NCBI GenBank assembly: GCA_050084985.1 | Contig: JBITNC010000001.1 | Location: forward strand, 3,348,001-3,412,000 | DNA length: 64,000 nucleotides | Origin: Nageia nagi | Lineage: Eukaryota > Pinophyta | Reading direction: 5' to 3' | Shown here: positions 35,780 through 48,375 of the stretch, piece by piece | How the letters are laid out: every line of letters begins with the position of its first letter | Numbering within the stretch: position 1 is the stretch's first letter | Notes under the pieces: generated by a model | Told to the model about the DNA's origin: nothing | What the model saw: the letters and a program-made list of their open reading frames with translations, nothing else | Database searches by the model: none | Translations under genes and position numbers: made by a program

Positions 35780-36640
35780 TCAGCAAAGAATTTCCATGTC
35801 GAGTGTACAAATGCATGGTAATGGGTCAACAAAAAATGTCCATGTCAAGTGTACAAATGCATGGTAATGGGTCATTCACTATCATGACCATGCCCAATGT
35901 AATCTTCATCATCTTCATCCATTCTGGCTATTTGCAATCACTCCTAGTCACCCTCCTCTATATCACCCACCTCTCGGCCACCCTCCAGTTGACCCTCCTC
36001 ACCCTACAAAGAATAAGCAACTAAATATTAGTAAATAAGGAAACTAAAAATTTTATGAGTCATTATTAACATAATATAATAAATTAAAAAAAACTTAAAT
36101 ATTACTTACAATCTCGGAAGCTATTTTCAAGATTAGTGCTTGAAAACCATTTTTTAAAGTAAATTTTACTTCATCTTTTGTAGGATACCTACCATATTTA
36201 TCATATTACAAAAAATATATGTTCTTAAATAATATTCTATGCATATAATTTAATTATATAACTATTCATGTGTAAAATATGAAATAAATAATTTAATATA
36301 CTTACATATCTTGTTTTGATCCCTACTTTTCCCGATTTGCTTGACTTATGGGTATATTAGGCATTTGTAGCTTTTTCAAACTACAATGGTTCAGTAGTGG
36401 ATTCTCTATGTGCTTCCTCCTCCTCCACCTTCTTCATCATGCTCTTCCACACCTTCTTGTCAACATCTGTAGGCCTAATTCCCTTTTGTTGATTTTTAGG
36501 AAGTTTTTTTTATTTTATTCCTTATTTTATCTCTCCTTTAATTCAAATTCTTACCCATATGTTGCAATGCCCATTTTGGGTTCCATGCATTGTCAAATTC
36601 TCTTTTTAAGATATCTATGACCCTTTGTTTTGCTACAAAA
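35780..36640 (-). pseudogene. TNPA-like (Ptta/En/Spm-type) transposon gene remnant
   Basis: On the - strand, from about 36620: KREFDNAWNPKWALQHMGKN, then RRDKIRNKIKK, then in another frame IRPTDVDKKVWKSMMKKVEE, a decayed NRA-like step and HKSSKSGKVGIKT, followed downstream by an acidic DEDDEDY end. This is the order seen in plant 'Transposase, Ptta/En/Spm' proteins (a Trp-rich helical start, 'P..V....W..M', then a GSKS-like step). Stops at three places and a frameshift. It is transcribed away from the tnp2 gene, so the element would have divergent genes. Confidence 0.45.
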
Positions 36641-36831
36641 TACATAATTTTTTAGAAAATGAATTAAAAAATTATGTAAAATGTACTATCAATATTAATT
36701 TATAAAAAAAATTAAGTACAAAATTAAGCATATAAATTATATTATACCTGTTTCATTTTTTTTCCACTACATATCTATGGTGGGATCAAACTGGTGGAAA
36801 GTGCATTTTCTGAGAGTATCATAAAATAATG
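36641..36831. other. AT-rich spacer inside CACTA
   Basis: Between the TNPA-like remnant and the telomere-like array. Nothing recognised. Confidence 0.3.
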
Positions 36832-38225
36832 CCCTTAATTCTTAACCATAACCCTTAAACCCTAATTTTTAACTAAAATCCAAGCCCATAAAACCCTAAC
36901 ATTGAACTCAAACCCAAACTCCTAACCCTTAAATCCTAACATAAACCCTTAAACCCAAACCTAAACCCAAAACCCTAACCCTTAACCCTCTGCAATCCTT
37001 AACCCTTAAAATACTGTAACCCCTAACAAAATTGGGTACCACAACCCTCAACTCTAGAAATTAGGGTTAAATCTTAAACCCTTAACTCAAACCTAAACCC
37101 CTAACCCTTAAATCGTAACCCCTAAGTCAAACCTAAACTCTTAAACCCTAAGCCCAACCCCTAAATCCTAACCATAATTCTTATTAAATTATAACCATAT
37201 TCTTTAAATCCTAACACTTACCCTTAATTCCTAACCATAACCCTTAAACCCTAATTTCTAATTAAAATCCAAGCCCATAAAACCCTAACATTGAATTGAA
37301 ACCTAAAATCCTAACACTTAAACCCTAACATAAACCCTTAAAGCCTAAACCAAACCCCTAACCCTTAACATATCGCAAACCTTAACCCTTAAAGTACCAT
37401 AACCCCTAATAAAATTGGGTGTCACAACCCTCAACTCTAGAAATTAGGTTAAATCTTAAACCCTCAACTCAAACCTAAACCCTTAACCCTTAAATTGTAA
37501 CCCCTAAGTCAAATCTAAACTCTTAAACCCCAACCCCTAACCCTTAAATCCTAACCATAATCCTTAATAAATCCTAACCATATTCTTTAAATCCTAACAC
37601 TTACCCTTAATTCCTAACCATAACCCTTAAACTTAAATTTTCTATTTGAAATCCAAACCCATAAAAGCCTAACATTGAATTCAAACCCAAACTCCTAACC
37701 CTTAAATCCTAACATAAACCCTAATCCAAATCCAAACCCCTAATCCTTAACCCTTAAAGTACCTCAACCCCTAACAAAATTGGGTACCACAACCCTCAAC
37801 TCTACAAATTAGGGTTAAATCTTAAATGCTCAACTCAAACCTAACCCCTAACCCTTAAACCCTAACCCCTAAGTCAAACCTAAACTCTTAAACCATAACC
37901 CCAACCCCTAACGCTTAAATCCTAACTATAATCCTTAATAAATCATAACCATATTCTTTAAATCCTAACACTTACCCTTAATTCCTAACCATAACCCTTA
38001 AACCCTAATTTTTAACTAAAATCCAAGCCCATAAAACCCTAACATTGAATTCAAACTCAAACTCCTAACCCTTAAATCCTAACAGAAACCCTAAAACCCT
38101 AACCAAACCCAAACCCAAACCCTACCCCTTAAAGTACCATAACCCCTAACCCAAACCTAAACCTTTATACCCTAACCTAAACATTTATATCGCAACCCCT
38201 AACCCTAAGCTAAACCTTTATACAA
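36832..38225. repeat. Telomere-like CCCTAA/CCCTTAA array with about 390-bp higher-order period
   Basis: Dense short units such as CCCTAA, CCCTTAA, CCTAACC. A longer unit starting CCCTTAATTC(C/T)TAACCATAA recurs at 36832, 37221, 37614 and 37975, spaced 389, 393 and 361 bases. The array is degenerate relative to the plant telomere heptamer. It lies wholly inside the CACTA element. Confidence 0.85.
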
Positions 38226-39330
38226 TATGATGTTAGTGTTAGCCCTAAATTTATCCCTAAGTTTTTTACAAAAATTTAGCATAAAGTTTTTACAAAAATT
38301 TAGCATAAGTTTTTTACAAAAATTTACCCTAAAATTTAAACTGTAACCCAAACACCTAATACCTAAAATTTAATGCTAATTTTTACAAAATTTATCCCTA
38401 AATTTTAAGTTAAAATTAACATTAGTTTTCTATAAAAATTAATCATAATTTTTTACAAAAATTAACCCTAAATTTTAATAAAATTTAACCATAACCCAAA
38501 CACCTAACACCTAAAATTTAGCCCTAAATTTTGATAAAAATAAATCATAATTTTTTACCCTAATTATCCCTAATATGTTTACAAAAATTAAGCATAATAT
38601 TTTTACAAAAATTAACCATAATTTTGACAAAAATTAATCCTTAATTTCTACAAAAATTAACCCTATTATTTTTATGAAAATTAACCCTAAATTTTTACAA
38701 AAATTAACCATAAATTTTAAAATCAAAATTAACCCTAAAATTTTACAAAAATTAATCCTAATTTTTTGCAAAAAAATAACCTAATATTTTACAAAAATTA
38801 ACATTAAATTTTAAGTCAAAATTAACCCTAAATTTTAATAAAATTTAACCATAACCCAAACACCTAACACTTAAAATTTAACCCTAAGTTTTTTTTTAAA
38901 TAATCCTTAATGTCAACAAAAATTAACCCTTAATTTTTACAAAAACTAGCCCTAATTTTTTATAAATATTAATCATAATTTGTACCCTAAATTTTTACAA
39001 AAGTTAATCCTAATTTTTTACAAAAATTAACCCTAAATTTTAAGTTAAAATTAACCTTAGTTTTTTATAAAATTAACCCTAAATTTTTTACAAAAATAAC
39101 CCTAATTTTTTTACAAAAATAACCTAATTTTTTACAAAAAAATAACATTAAATTTTAAGTCAAAATTAACCCTAAATTTTAATAAAAAATTTACCATGCA
39201 TTCTAAGTTAAAATTAACCCTATATTTTAAGTTAAAATTAACCTTAACTTTTTTTTTTACAAAACTCAACACTAAATTTTTACAAAACTTTACCCTAATT
39301 TTCTATAAAAATTAATCCTATTTTTTTACA
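38226..39330. repeat. Derived array of ACAAAAATTAACCCTAAATTTT units
   Basis: Units of roughly 25-30 bases combining AACCCTAA with an A/T-rich ACAAAAATTA spacer, repeated about 35-40 times with strong divergence. It appears derived from the neighbouring telomere-like array. Confidence 0.75.
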
Positions 39331-40265
39331 AATTAGAGATCATATGGTCATTTTTATATAACAAAAAAAAGGAGCTATAGGGTTTCTTGGTATGTTTTTG
39401 TATTTTCTTTTATGAATTTAGTAAAATTAAAATCCTAATTTGCAAATTTTGGAATTGTTATCTCAAACCTAAAATTAATTTTGTAATATTTAGTTTTTCT
39501 TTAAACCTTAGGTTTAATTTTGTAAACCCTAACTCTTTATCTAGATTCTAAGGTTTTCATGTTCCAAAGATTTTATTTATTTTTGTTTAATTTTGTATTT
39601 TTTCAATCTTCATATTAAAAAAATAAAATGCATGCAAAAATATTCTATTTCTACTAAAAAAATGTTAAATGTATGCTTTAGAAAGTAAAAATTCGGATTT
39701 AGTATACTTGCCTTTGAATCTGGCTATGGATATGACAAATCTAACCTTGGATCTGATGGAAAATAATAAGATTTTGTTCAAATTTGACCCTTATGTCCCC
39801 CTCTTCCATGATAAAACACTCTTTGCCTGTCCCTCTTGTGATATTTAACTAAAAAAATGATTAGTGGGGCATGTGGGGTATGCCCCTTTTATTTTTTATA
39901 ATTGCATGGTTGACTTGACGCATCAATGCGTCAAGCCATGCATCATGTCGACCATATTAAAATAAAAAAATTAACATTAAATAATTTTAAAATATTAAAT
40001 AATTTTAAAAATATTTACTTTTAAAAATTAAATTAAAAATTATATTAAATTCATAAATATTTACTTATTAGATTGATTCGTAAAAAAATTAAATTTTAAA
40101 TACTATTAAATTAATAAAATGTAATTTTAATTTTATGATATCATTAATGCTTTGTTAATATTAATGTACTTATGTTAATATGTACATTGATAATGTTAAC
40201 ATTATGAGTCAAGTCAGAGTTTTTGGATTAGGATTTGATGTTATGAGTTTCAAATATGTTACATC
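39331..40265. other. Spacer between telomere-like arrays
   Basis: AT-rich. Contains the palindrome at 39914-39935 and nearby GCATCA-type motifs like those at the element's ends. No gene recognised. Confidence 0.35.
39914..39935. repeat. Perfect 10-2-10 palindrome inside CACTA
   Basis: CTTGACGCAT, CA, then ATGCGTCAAG. The half-site resembles the GACNCAT and GCATCA motifs of the subterminal repeats. Confidence 0.85.
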
Positions 40266-40810
40266 ACGTCAATGTTAATGTGAAACCCTAAATCCTAAAT
40301 CATAAACCTTAAACCCTGCATCATAAACCCTAAACCCTACATCCTAAACCTTAAATCGTAAACCCTTCATCATAAATCCTACATCTTAAACCCTAAACCC
40401 TTCATCATAAACCCTAAACCCTACATCATAAACCTTAAACCTTGCATCATAAACCTTAAACCTTACACCCTAAACCCTACATCCTAAACCTTAAACCCTT
40501 CATCATAAACCCTAAACCATACATCGTAAATCATAAGCCCTACATCCTAAACCTTAAACCCTTCATCATAAATCTTAAACCTTGTATCCTAAACCCTAAA
40601 CCCTACACCCTAAACCCTACATCCTAAACCCTAAATCTTAACCCCTAAACCCTTCATCATAAACCCTAAACCCTTCATCATAAACCCTATATCCTAAACC
40701 CTTCATCATAAACTCTAAACCCTACATCCTAAACCATAAACCCTTCATTATAAACCCTAAACCATTCATAATAAACCCTAAACCCTTCATCATTAACCCT
40801 ACATCCCTAA
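40266..40810. repeat. Telomere-type CCCTAAA array
   Basis: Runs of AAACCCTAAACCC, the plant telomere heptamer on this strand, alternate with CATCATAAA or TACATCCTAAA variants, giving a compound unit of about 27 bases. It is the closest match to real telomere sequence in the window. Confidence 0.85.
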
Positions 40811-41455
40811 TTTTGTACAACCTTGATGTTTTAAAACCTTGATTTTTTTACAACCCTAATTTTTTACAACCCTAATTATTTACAACCTTAATTATTTACA
40901 ACCCTAATTTTTACAACCCTAATTTTTTACAACCCTAATTTTTTACAACCTTGATTTTTACTTAATTTTTTACAACCTTGATTTTTACAACCCTAATTGT
41001 TTATAACCCTAATTTTTTAAAACCCTAATTTTTTTACAACCCTATTTTTTTACAACCCTAATGTTTATAACTCTGATTTTTTACAACCTTGATTTTTTAA
41101 AACCCTAATTTTTTAGAACCTTATTTGTTTACAACCTTAATTTTTTGCAACCTTAATTTTTACATCCTTAATTTTTTACAACCTTGATTTTTTAAAACCT
41201 TGATTTTTTATAATTATGATTTTTTAAAACCCTAATTTTTTTACAACCTTAATTTTTTACAATCATAAGTTTTTATAACCCTAATTATTTAAAACCATAA
41301 TTTTTACATCCCTAATTTTGTACGACCTTAATTTTTACAACCCTAATTTTTTACAACCTTGATTTTTTACAACCCTAGTTTTTTATAACCCTAATTTTTT
41401 AAAATCTTGATTTTTTACAACCCTAATTTTTTACAACCTTAAACCCTAAACCCTC
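40811..41455. repeat. Array of TTTTTTACAACCCTAA units
   Basis: About 35-40 tandem units of roughly 17 bases with CCTAA or CCTTGA cores; it ends with a short AAACCCTAAACCC run at 41440-41453, as though the two array types share an origin. Confidence 0.8.
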
Positions 41456-41575
41456 CATCATAAACCGTTAGAGTTAAAATTTTAACTTAAATTACATTAT
41501 TTCTAATTATATTACTCAATGTGGAAGCAAATTAGTGAGATTATTATTGACATCATCATTGGTTTGGTGATTAAT

Positions 41576-42629
41576 ATGTCGAGGGTTAGAAGGGTTGGTG
41601 ACAACTTATCTAAAGATGATCCTATACCACCATTAATTCATGAGAGAAGGATAGATTTTTCATCATTAGATGATGAAGAATAGATAGCATCAAACATTCA
41701 TCCTAAGAGAATAGACATATCTTCAGATGAAAATGAGGTATATGTTATGAATGTATACTCAAATTTTATTAGATAAGTAGAAATTTAAAATTAATTAAAT
41801 TTTCACTTTTATGAAATTATATGCTTTTAATAATTAGTTAATATTATGGATAATGTTACAAGATCATCTTCAATCTTCTTCATCTTCAGAGGATGATGAT
41901 GATCGTGAGGTAACTAATTAGCATGCATGAGTTTTTTAATTTAATTTTCAATTTTTTCATGAAGGATTTTCTTATTTGTATTTAAGTTTATATTGGGCCA
42001 AACAAAAATTCTCATTAACCTTAATTAAGTCATCAATTAGAAGAGATAAAGTAGACATAGAGTTGTACCAAGTAGGATGTGCATTTCTAGGAGCTGAACT
42101 GATGGGTGAAAATACGTAGAAGGATTTAGTGACCCTATCACTCTTTATTATAGAGCAATTGTTGTATGTGGTTGTTCAAGATGTAAGGGTTGGAAAAACA
42201 TTGAAGGGGAGATGTAGAAATACATTATTATGAAAATGATGGTCTACCTAATATAGAAGGAGCATTACCTCCTATGGTTAAGAAATATCCCATTGGTCTA
42301 GTTGAACCTATTATATGTGTTAAACATATAAAAGAGAATGTTAAGGTTAGAATGCTAGAATATGTAGATTCATCAGATGAAGATAGAGCAAAAAAATGAA
42401 CCAAAATAAGAAATAAAGGACAACTTCATCAATTACAACCACCAAATGTTGAGCTAATCGAGCTACCAAATGAGAGTGTTGGTGATTTGCATTTAACACA
42501 TAATGTTGTACATTTATACAAGTCTACCTATGACCACAAGGTATATGGTGCATGGCTAATTGAAAAACCATTCCCAAAAACTTATAAATAATTCACTTAT
42601 TATGGTCATTCATATATGGTTAAACCATC
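41576..42629 (+). pseudogene. CACTA-borne SET-domain-like gene, upstream part
   Basis: An ATG at 41576 opens a 54-codon exon (one TAG) rich in acidic residues, ending at a GTATAT donor after 41737. A short Ser/Asp-rich exon (SSSSSEDDDDRE) follows near 41870-41910. From about 42040 a broken frame reads VGCAFLGAELMGEN, ITLYYRAIVVCGCSRCKGWK (a Cys cluster), then over 100 codons with one stop: YPIGLVEPIICVKHIKENVK, LEYVDSSDEDRA and HKVYGAWLIEKPFPKTYK. The last part resembles the first strands of a SET domain ('G.GLFA...IPKG'). The gypsy element inserts at 42634; the domain resumes at 55929. Confidence 0.5.
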
Positions 42630-42634
42630 TAATA
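42630..42634. repeat. Target duplication of gypsy element 2 (left)
   Basis: TAATA directly before the 5' LTR; repeated at 55924-55928. Confidence 0.85.
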
Positions 42635-44424
42635 TGTGATGACCCACCTCAAGACACTATTTGACCTTGAGTACCATCAAGGATTTGAATGAATTATGTT
42701 TGCATAATACCATGGTAATGACAAGTTTGATATGTGAATATGTATCATTGTAACAATTTGATGGCTTCGAGATGTTTTGACACAGGTCATAGAGTGGAGA
42801 AGCAACCCGAAGACCTTACATACCAAAGGTGAATTAGTGATGGGAACGAAAGGATAAGAGGAGGAAATGATTGGTGTTGATTTGCTAACACATCCTATGA
42901 CCATCATAAATCATGTAGATGTATGTAGAATAATTGTTATGATTGTTGAATTCTTGATAAAATTATATTTGCAAAAATATGTAGATTAACCTTACTCTAC
43001 AAGACGAGGTGATCATCACAGGTGAAGATGTGTTTTCCCTTGTTTGGTATTTTCGTAAATTAAATTTTGAAATGGACAAAAAAAAGGGGATATACCTTTA
43101 GTTAAATTTAAAAATTATTATAAGGTTAGAAAAATAAATTTAATGGGGTAAAAGTTGAATATGAGTGTCCATATTATTGCCACATAGGGCTAATAGTAAA
43201 AACACTATTAGATAGAGACTATGGTCTCTTTATGGTATGATATGATATTTAATAGCTAAGAAAATAATAGAGAAATGATCCTATTTAATTTTGTATTTTT
43301 GTGTTAGGTGTGGATAAGAGTTGACACTAAATTATCAGCTAATGAAAAAGATTCCAAAGTATTAAATACCATTACCATTATTTCTAACTTTAAGCAAACG
43401 TAACCCAAAATTATTGAAGGTGTGAGGAGATATCCATTTGGACACATTTGAGCTCCTTTAGCTATAAATAAATGAGTAGAGCATTGGAAAAATACCAACA
43501 ACTACTACCTTTCTATCTCTTGCTATTTTCATTTTGTTTTGGTTATTTCTAAGCTTGGTGGAGAGTTACATGAAAAAAAGAAGTCTCTATATTCCTCTTC
43601 AAGTTAAGGTGCATTCTTTTACATTTTTTATTTTATTTTATTAAGGTAGTCCTATTTTGAGATATTTAATATGATGTTTATTATAATGTTTGGTAAAGCT
43701 TCATAGAATTAATGGTTGTTAGAAGTGTTGAATCATTTACAGAGACATAGTGGTTCTTTTATTTACAGATTGTTACCATGTCATTTTATTTAAAAAGTAA
43801 AAGAGTGGGATTTTTTTTTTATTATTCATTTTTATTTAGATATAGGGGTAAAAAAAAATTACATACAAATTGTATTATGATATTTTAAAGAGACTAGTCA
43901 AATATTCCTCCTTCTGCTTTTAGTTAAAATTTAATGAATTTATTTTGATATAAATTTTATTAAATTCTTAATATGATGTTTATTAGAATATTTGATAAAG
44001 TTCCATATGATTAATTATAGATTGAAGTGTTGTAGCATTTGAAGAGACATAATGGTCGTTTCATTTAAAAGTTGTACCATGTCATTTTCTTTAAAAAAAT
44101 AAAGGAGTGGAATTTTCTTTTGTTATTCTCTTTTTATTTAGATGTAGAAGTGAAAAACTTCATGTATAAATTATATTATGATATTTTGAAGAGACTAGTC
44201 AAATATTTCTACTTATGATTTTAGCTAAAATTTAATAAATGACATAAATTTTATTAAATTTCTAATATGATGTTTAATATAATGATAAAGTTTCATTAAT
44301 TGTTGATTGAAATGTTGTAACCTTTGAAAAGACATAGTGGTTATTTTATTCAAAGGTTGGTACCATGTCATTTTTCTTTAAAAAGTAAAGGAGTGGGATG
44401 TTCTTTTATTTTTATTTGATGTAG

Positions 44425-44866
44425 GGGTAGAAAATTTCACGTACAAATTATATTATGTATCTTATGATATTTTAAGGAGACTAGTCAAATATTTCTTCTT
44501 ATGCCTTTAGCTAGAGATTAATAAAATTATTTTGACATGAATTTTATTAAAGTCCTAATATGATGTTTAGTAAAGAAATATTATTAAATTCATGTGAAAG
44601 TAGAGAAAAATGGAATAATAAAAAAATATGTTTTATTATTATTATGGGTAGAAAATTTCACGTACAAATTATATCATGTATCTTATGATATTTTAAGGAG
44701 ACTAGTCAAATATTTCTTCTTATGCATTTAGCTAGAGATTAATAAATTTATTTTGACATGAATTTTATTAAAGTCCTAATATGATGTTTAGTAAAGTAAT
44801 ATTATTAAATTCATGTGAAAGTAGAGAAAAATGAAATAATAAAAAAATATGTTTTATTATTATTAT
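44425..44866 (+). repeat. 221-bp tandem duplication unique to the 5' LTR
   Basis: 44425-44645 is repeated at 44646-44866, beginning GGGTAGAAAATTTCACG. The 3' LTR has one copy (about 53608-53828). The length gain accounts for the 222-bp difference between the LTRs. Confidence 0.9.
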
Positions 44867-45887
44867 CTAAGTTTATCAACCAAACTAATTAGTATCTAAT
44901 GAGGTGATAAGTATGTTTAATATTTTTAAATAAGTAATTCAAGAACTCTTTAGAATCTTGTATTAAATAAACTATGGTTTTGAGATTATGATATTGGTAT
45001 AATGTTTAGTAAAATAATTCAAATAGTACCAATTTCATTAATTAATTATTAAGGTATGCAAGACTTTATTCTGAATGATTTAATTATTTAAGATGGATTA
45101 ATAAATAATAAATTAATGTACATTGACCAAGGAAAGGAGATAATTTCTCTTGAGGTATATAGTTAATTTATTTGCATAATGGTCAAGTTTAAAAAGGGTT
45201 GTCCTGATCCTCCTCCCTCCTAGTACTCGATCCAATCATCAAGTTCCAAGGGAATGATCGATATTCAATGCTAATTGTTCAAAAAATAATGGAGATGCTC
45301 GATGCTTGTTGTTTGAAGATCTATGGATGTGTTTCCACAAAAGGCATAGAATGACTTAATAAGTAACAATGTTATATTTAATTTTTATTACGAGATGATG
45401 ATGATGAGTTACCAAATTCATTAAAGTGTATTAGCCTTATGATGTATTAATGTATTATAATAAGTTTATGGAAGCTATGTCATTATTGTATACATTGAAA
45501 CATGAAATTTTGAGATGTATTAAAGCTTCTTGTAATTGATTATTAACTTATAAATGCTTAATGAGGATTATGTTGTATGAATCTCTTGTTAGTATACTGA
45601 ATGATAAATAAAGGGTAGATGAAATTACTATCTCTTATTACATGTTAAGTTTTATGTTTGATAAATAAAAGTAAGAATTAATAGTTGCTAGGTAGTAGTT
45701 GTAGGTGAATTAGGTTCTTAATCTTGATAAATTCAAAATTATCCCAACGATTTAGAATTAACCCTAAATTAGAATTAAGGTTCCAAATGATAATTTGTAA
45801 GCATTTGGGATATATTAGGGACCCTTAGAATCAAGTTGGATATCAGTGGGACCCCATGGGGTAAATGGAATTATTAGGGATTCTTTT

Positions 45888-46072
45888 TGTACGAATGCAA
45901 AAAATGCGATGAAGAACCTTTGCCAAGTAAACCTACCTTGCTAGACAACAAATAAATGGAATATTTTTTGAGTGAAGACCACTTAGTGTTGCATTACTTT
46001 TATAGCAATAGTGGCAAGATTCTCCCTAACAACTTATTACTTTATGTATTCAAAAGATCTTTTAAAAAGTAG
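45888..46072 (+). pseudogene. LTR-embedded Cys/His ORF, 5' LTR copy (broken)
   Basis: Same reading frame as the intact 61-codon ORF at 54859-55044 in the 3' LTR, but with an internal stop and loss of two Cys positions (to Ser and Tyr). It ends at the same GKILPNN and FKKSFKK-like tail. Confidence 0.5.
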
Positions 46073-46957
46073 ATCTGTATACATAATACAATGTGTATGG
46101 GATAAACAAGAAAATATGTGACTTCTTGCATAAGCTATAATTAATACTTATAAGGTACTCCTCATGGGCAAGAATTAATGGTGTTAAACTTGAGAACATG
46201 TCTTGTATCCACTATTGAAAATATTAGTTTATGGTTAATAGGACATAGGTGGTTCTTTTTGTCAACACATTCAAAATAAATTAGACTAAACAAACACTTG
46301 AGGATATTATTTAATATCCATGGCTTCCCAAGTTAGGGGCACAGGGATGTCGAACCACATGGTGGGACTAATCGATATTTATGGGAATGTTAGTACTCAT
46401 ATCCTCCAATAGGTGAGTCAGGTTGGGATAGCAATAAGAAAAACTACTATTATCAAGTGAAGGTAATTAGTGATCATATCACTTGTAGTTACCAAATAGG
46501 GATATGATGATCGTTCCATAGGTGATGCTACTCACTCATAAGGAAGCTTGCCTAGGACAAATTAACTGCTCCTATGAGATGGAGAGTTATTATCAAGAAA
46601 TGATGACTAACTTAGTGGAAGTGTGATCTCTCAGGTGATATGGGCCTCGAGTAGAAAACCAATATGCTATAATCAAAAAGCCTATTGCACATTGGATGTG
46701 GAATAGGAATGGTGAGGTTACTTTTGAGGCATCTTTTCAACAGGGTGAGTGTTGAAAAGTGAACACCAAAAAACTTTATCAAGGTTGGTTACCTCAGATT
46801 CTTGGCCAATCTTACCATGTGAGTGCTGAGCTAGCTAGTAGCATATCAAACTTATGTGGGATCACTTGGTTCATTCCTAGATCATTCAAGTGTTACAAAA
46901 AAAAATTAGGTCAAAAATTAAGGCTTTAATTGATGATAATTAGTGGATGTGTTATAG

Positions 46958-46969
46958 TGGTATCAGAGC
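46958..46969 (+). other. Primer binding site (tRNA-Met) of gypsy element 2
   Basis: TGGTATCAGAGC, a perfect plant initiator tRNA-Met primer site, one base after the 5' LTR. Confidence 0.93.
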
Positions 46970-47152
46970 ATCAAGTTCAAATTCTTGGGCCTATGGTCCA
47001 TGACTCTTTTACTATAAAAGTTTAGGAAGTATAGATTGAGTACACATGAACCTAATAACAATACCATTTGGTTGACTTAGATTATGATAATCCCAAGATG
47101 TGTAACCAGAGCTTCAGGCAACCTATGATAAGGTGCCATAAATAGCCTTCCC

Positions 47153-48375
47153 ATGAATGCTAATGCCAATGCAAACCAAAGAAATGTTAGAGGCTAAAAT
47201 GCAAATGTTTGGGGGAAAATGTTAGAAGAAGAATAATAAGGAATGCCAATCAGCAAGTTCCTACAAATAATACTGAAGGTTCTTCTAGCTATTCCAATCA
47301 AACCAATAGAAGAGAAGAAGCCATCACAAGACTTCAAGAGCAGATAGCAAAGCAGTAAGAATTGATAAACAACTTGTTAAGTCAGAGAGTTGATCTTCCA
47401 AGATAATAATTTGATCTAATTCTTCTAACTCAAGCAATATTAGGTGGATTGAACAACCAGATTCACACAAGGATCAAATAAGAAGTTGCATCTGATCTAA
47501 AGAAAGCTCAAATACCCAAAGTTAATGGAAAGCCAGAAGGTGAGCATGCTGAAGTATGGTTAGAGGAGGTTGAAACTTGCTTTTAAATGAAAAATATATC
47601 ACCAAAAATTAAAACCATGTGGGCTAACTATAAATTTCAAGATATCGCTCTCGAATGGTGGAATGCCTACAAAGTTGAGCATGGAATCTAGTATTTGAAG
47701 TGGCTAGAATTTGTGGAAGCATTTTGAAAGAGATTTATCCTTCAAGTATATTTTGATAAGAAATATGAGGAATATTATACATTTCAACAAGGTTCCATGA
47801 GTGTGCAAACCTATAACCAAAAGTATATCAAACTTTTTAAGTATGTTCTAGATGATAAAAATCACTTGAAGGTTCATCGATTCCTTGTGGGGTTGTATTC
47901 CAAGATCAAGACTATGGTTAATGTCCTAAACCCTAAGATATTGGAACAAGCTTATGATCTAGCTAAAAGAGTAAAAGGTAACTTAGGCATAACAAAAACC
48001 CTTATGAATTATGTACTAGATGAAAAAGATAAGGAACCTTTTCAAAGGAATAGAGGTGCTGAGCAACAAGCTCTACACAATGGCAATAGAAAGGTCAATC
48101 AAAATCATAAGGATGGAAATTTTCAAATGTTTGAGAAGAAACAACTTGGGAATAAGGGTTTCAAAAAGAAGGGTTTCCATAACAAGAATCAACATTTCAG
48201 AAGATAGAATCAAAACCATAGGAATGGGAATCATGGAATTAGGAACCCAAACCCCAATTTTCATGAGCAAAGAAATAACTAATATTAACCTAAGGATAAT
48301 AATTCAAAGCAAAAAGAAGATCCATGAGATGGATGTTGGAACTGTGGTGGAGCACACTATGCAAATTAATGCCCT
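47153..48375 (+). pseudogene. Gypsy element 2 gag with CCHC knuckle (degenerate)
   Basis: The ATG at 47153 begins MNANANANQRNVRG and soon meets a stop. The capsid part is readable from about 47600 (TMWANYKFQDIALEWWNAYK) and in the open piece 47797-48207 (MSVQTYNQKYIKLFKYVLDD, then RFLVGLYSKIKTMVNVLNP). A basic Gln/Asn/Lys-rich region follows. The CCHC zinc knuckle lies at 48334-48375: CWNCGGAHYA, a stop, then CP, with all Cys and His ligands kept. At least seven stops. Confidence 0.85.

Larger units (their letters stand above)
42635..46956 (+). repeat. 5' LTR of gypsy element 2, 4322 bp
   Basis: Starts TGTGATGACCCACC, ends GTGTTATA. It contains about three diverged tandem units of roughly 300 bp (starting near 43667, 43970, 44262) and a 221-bp tandem duplication not present in the other LTR. 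Confidence 0.92.

Noticed and set aside
36832-41455. A true chromosome end or a telomere fusion point
   Set aside because: The arrays are degenerate, of four types, and lie inside the CACTA element with clear ends on both sides.
46958-46969. tRNA-Met gene fragment
   Set aside because: Only the 12-base primer binding site is present; no tRNA body around it.
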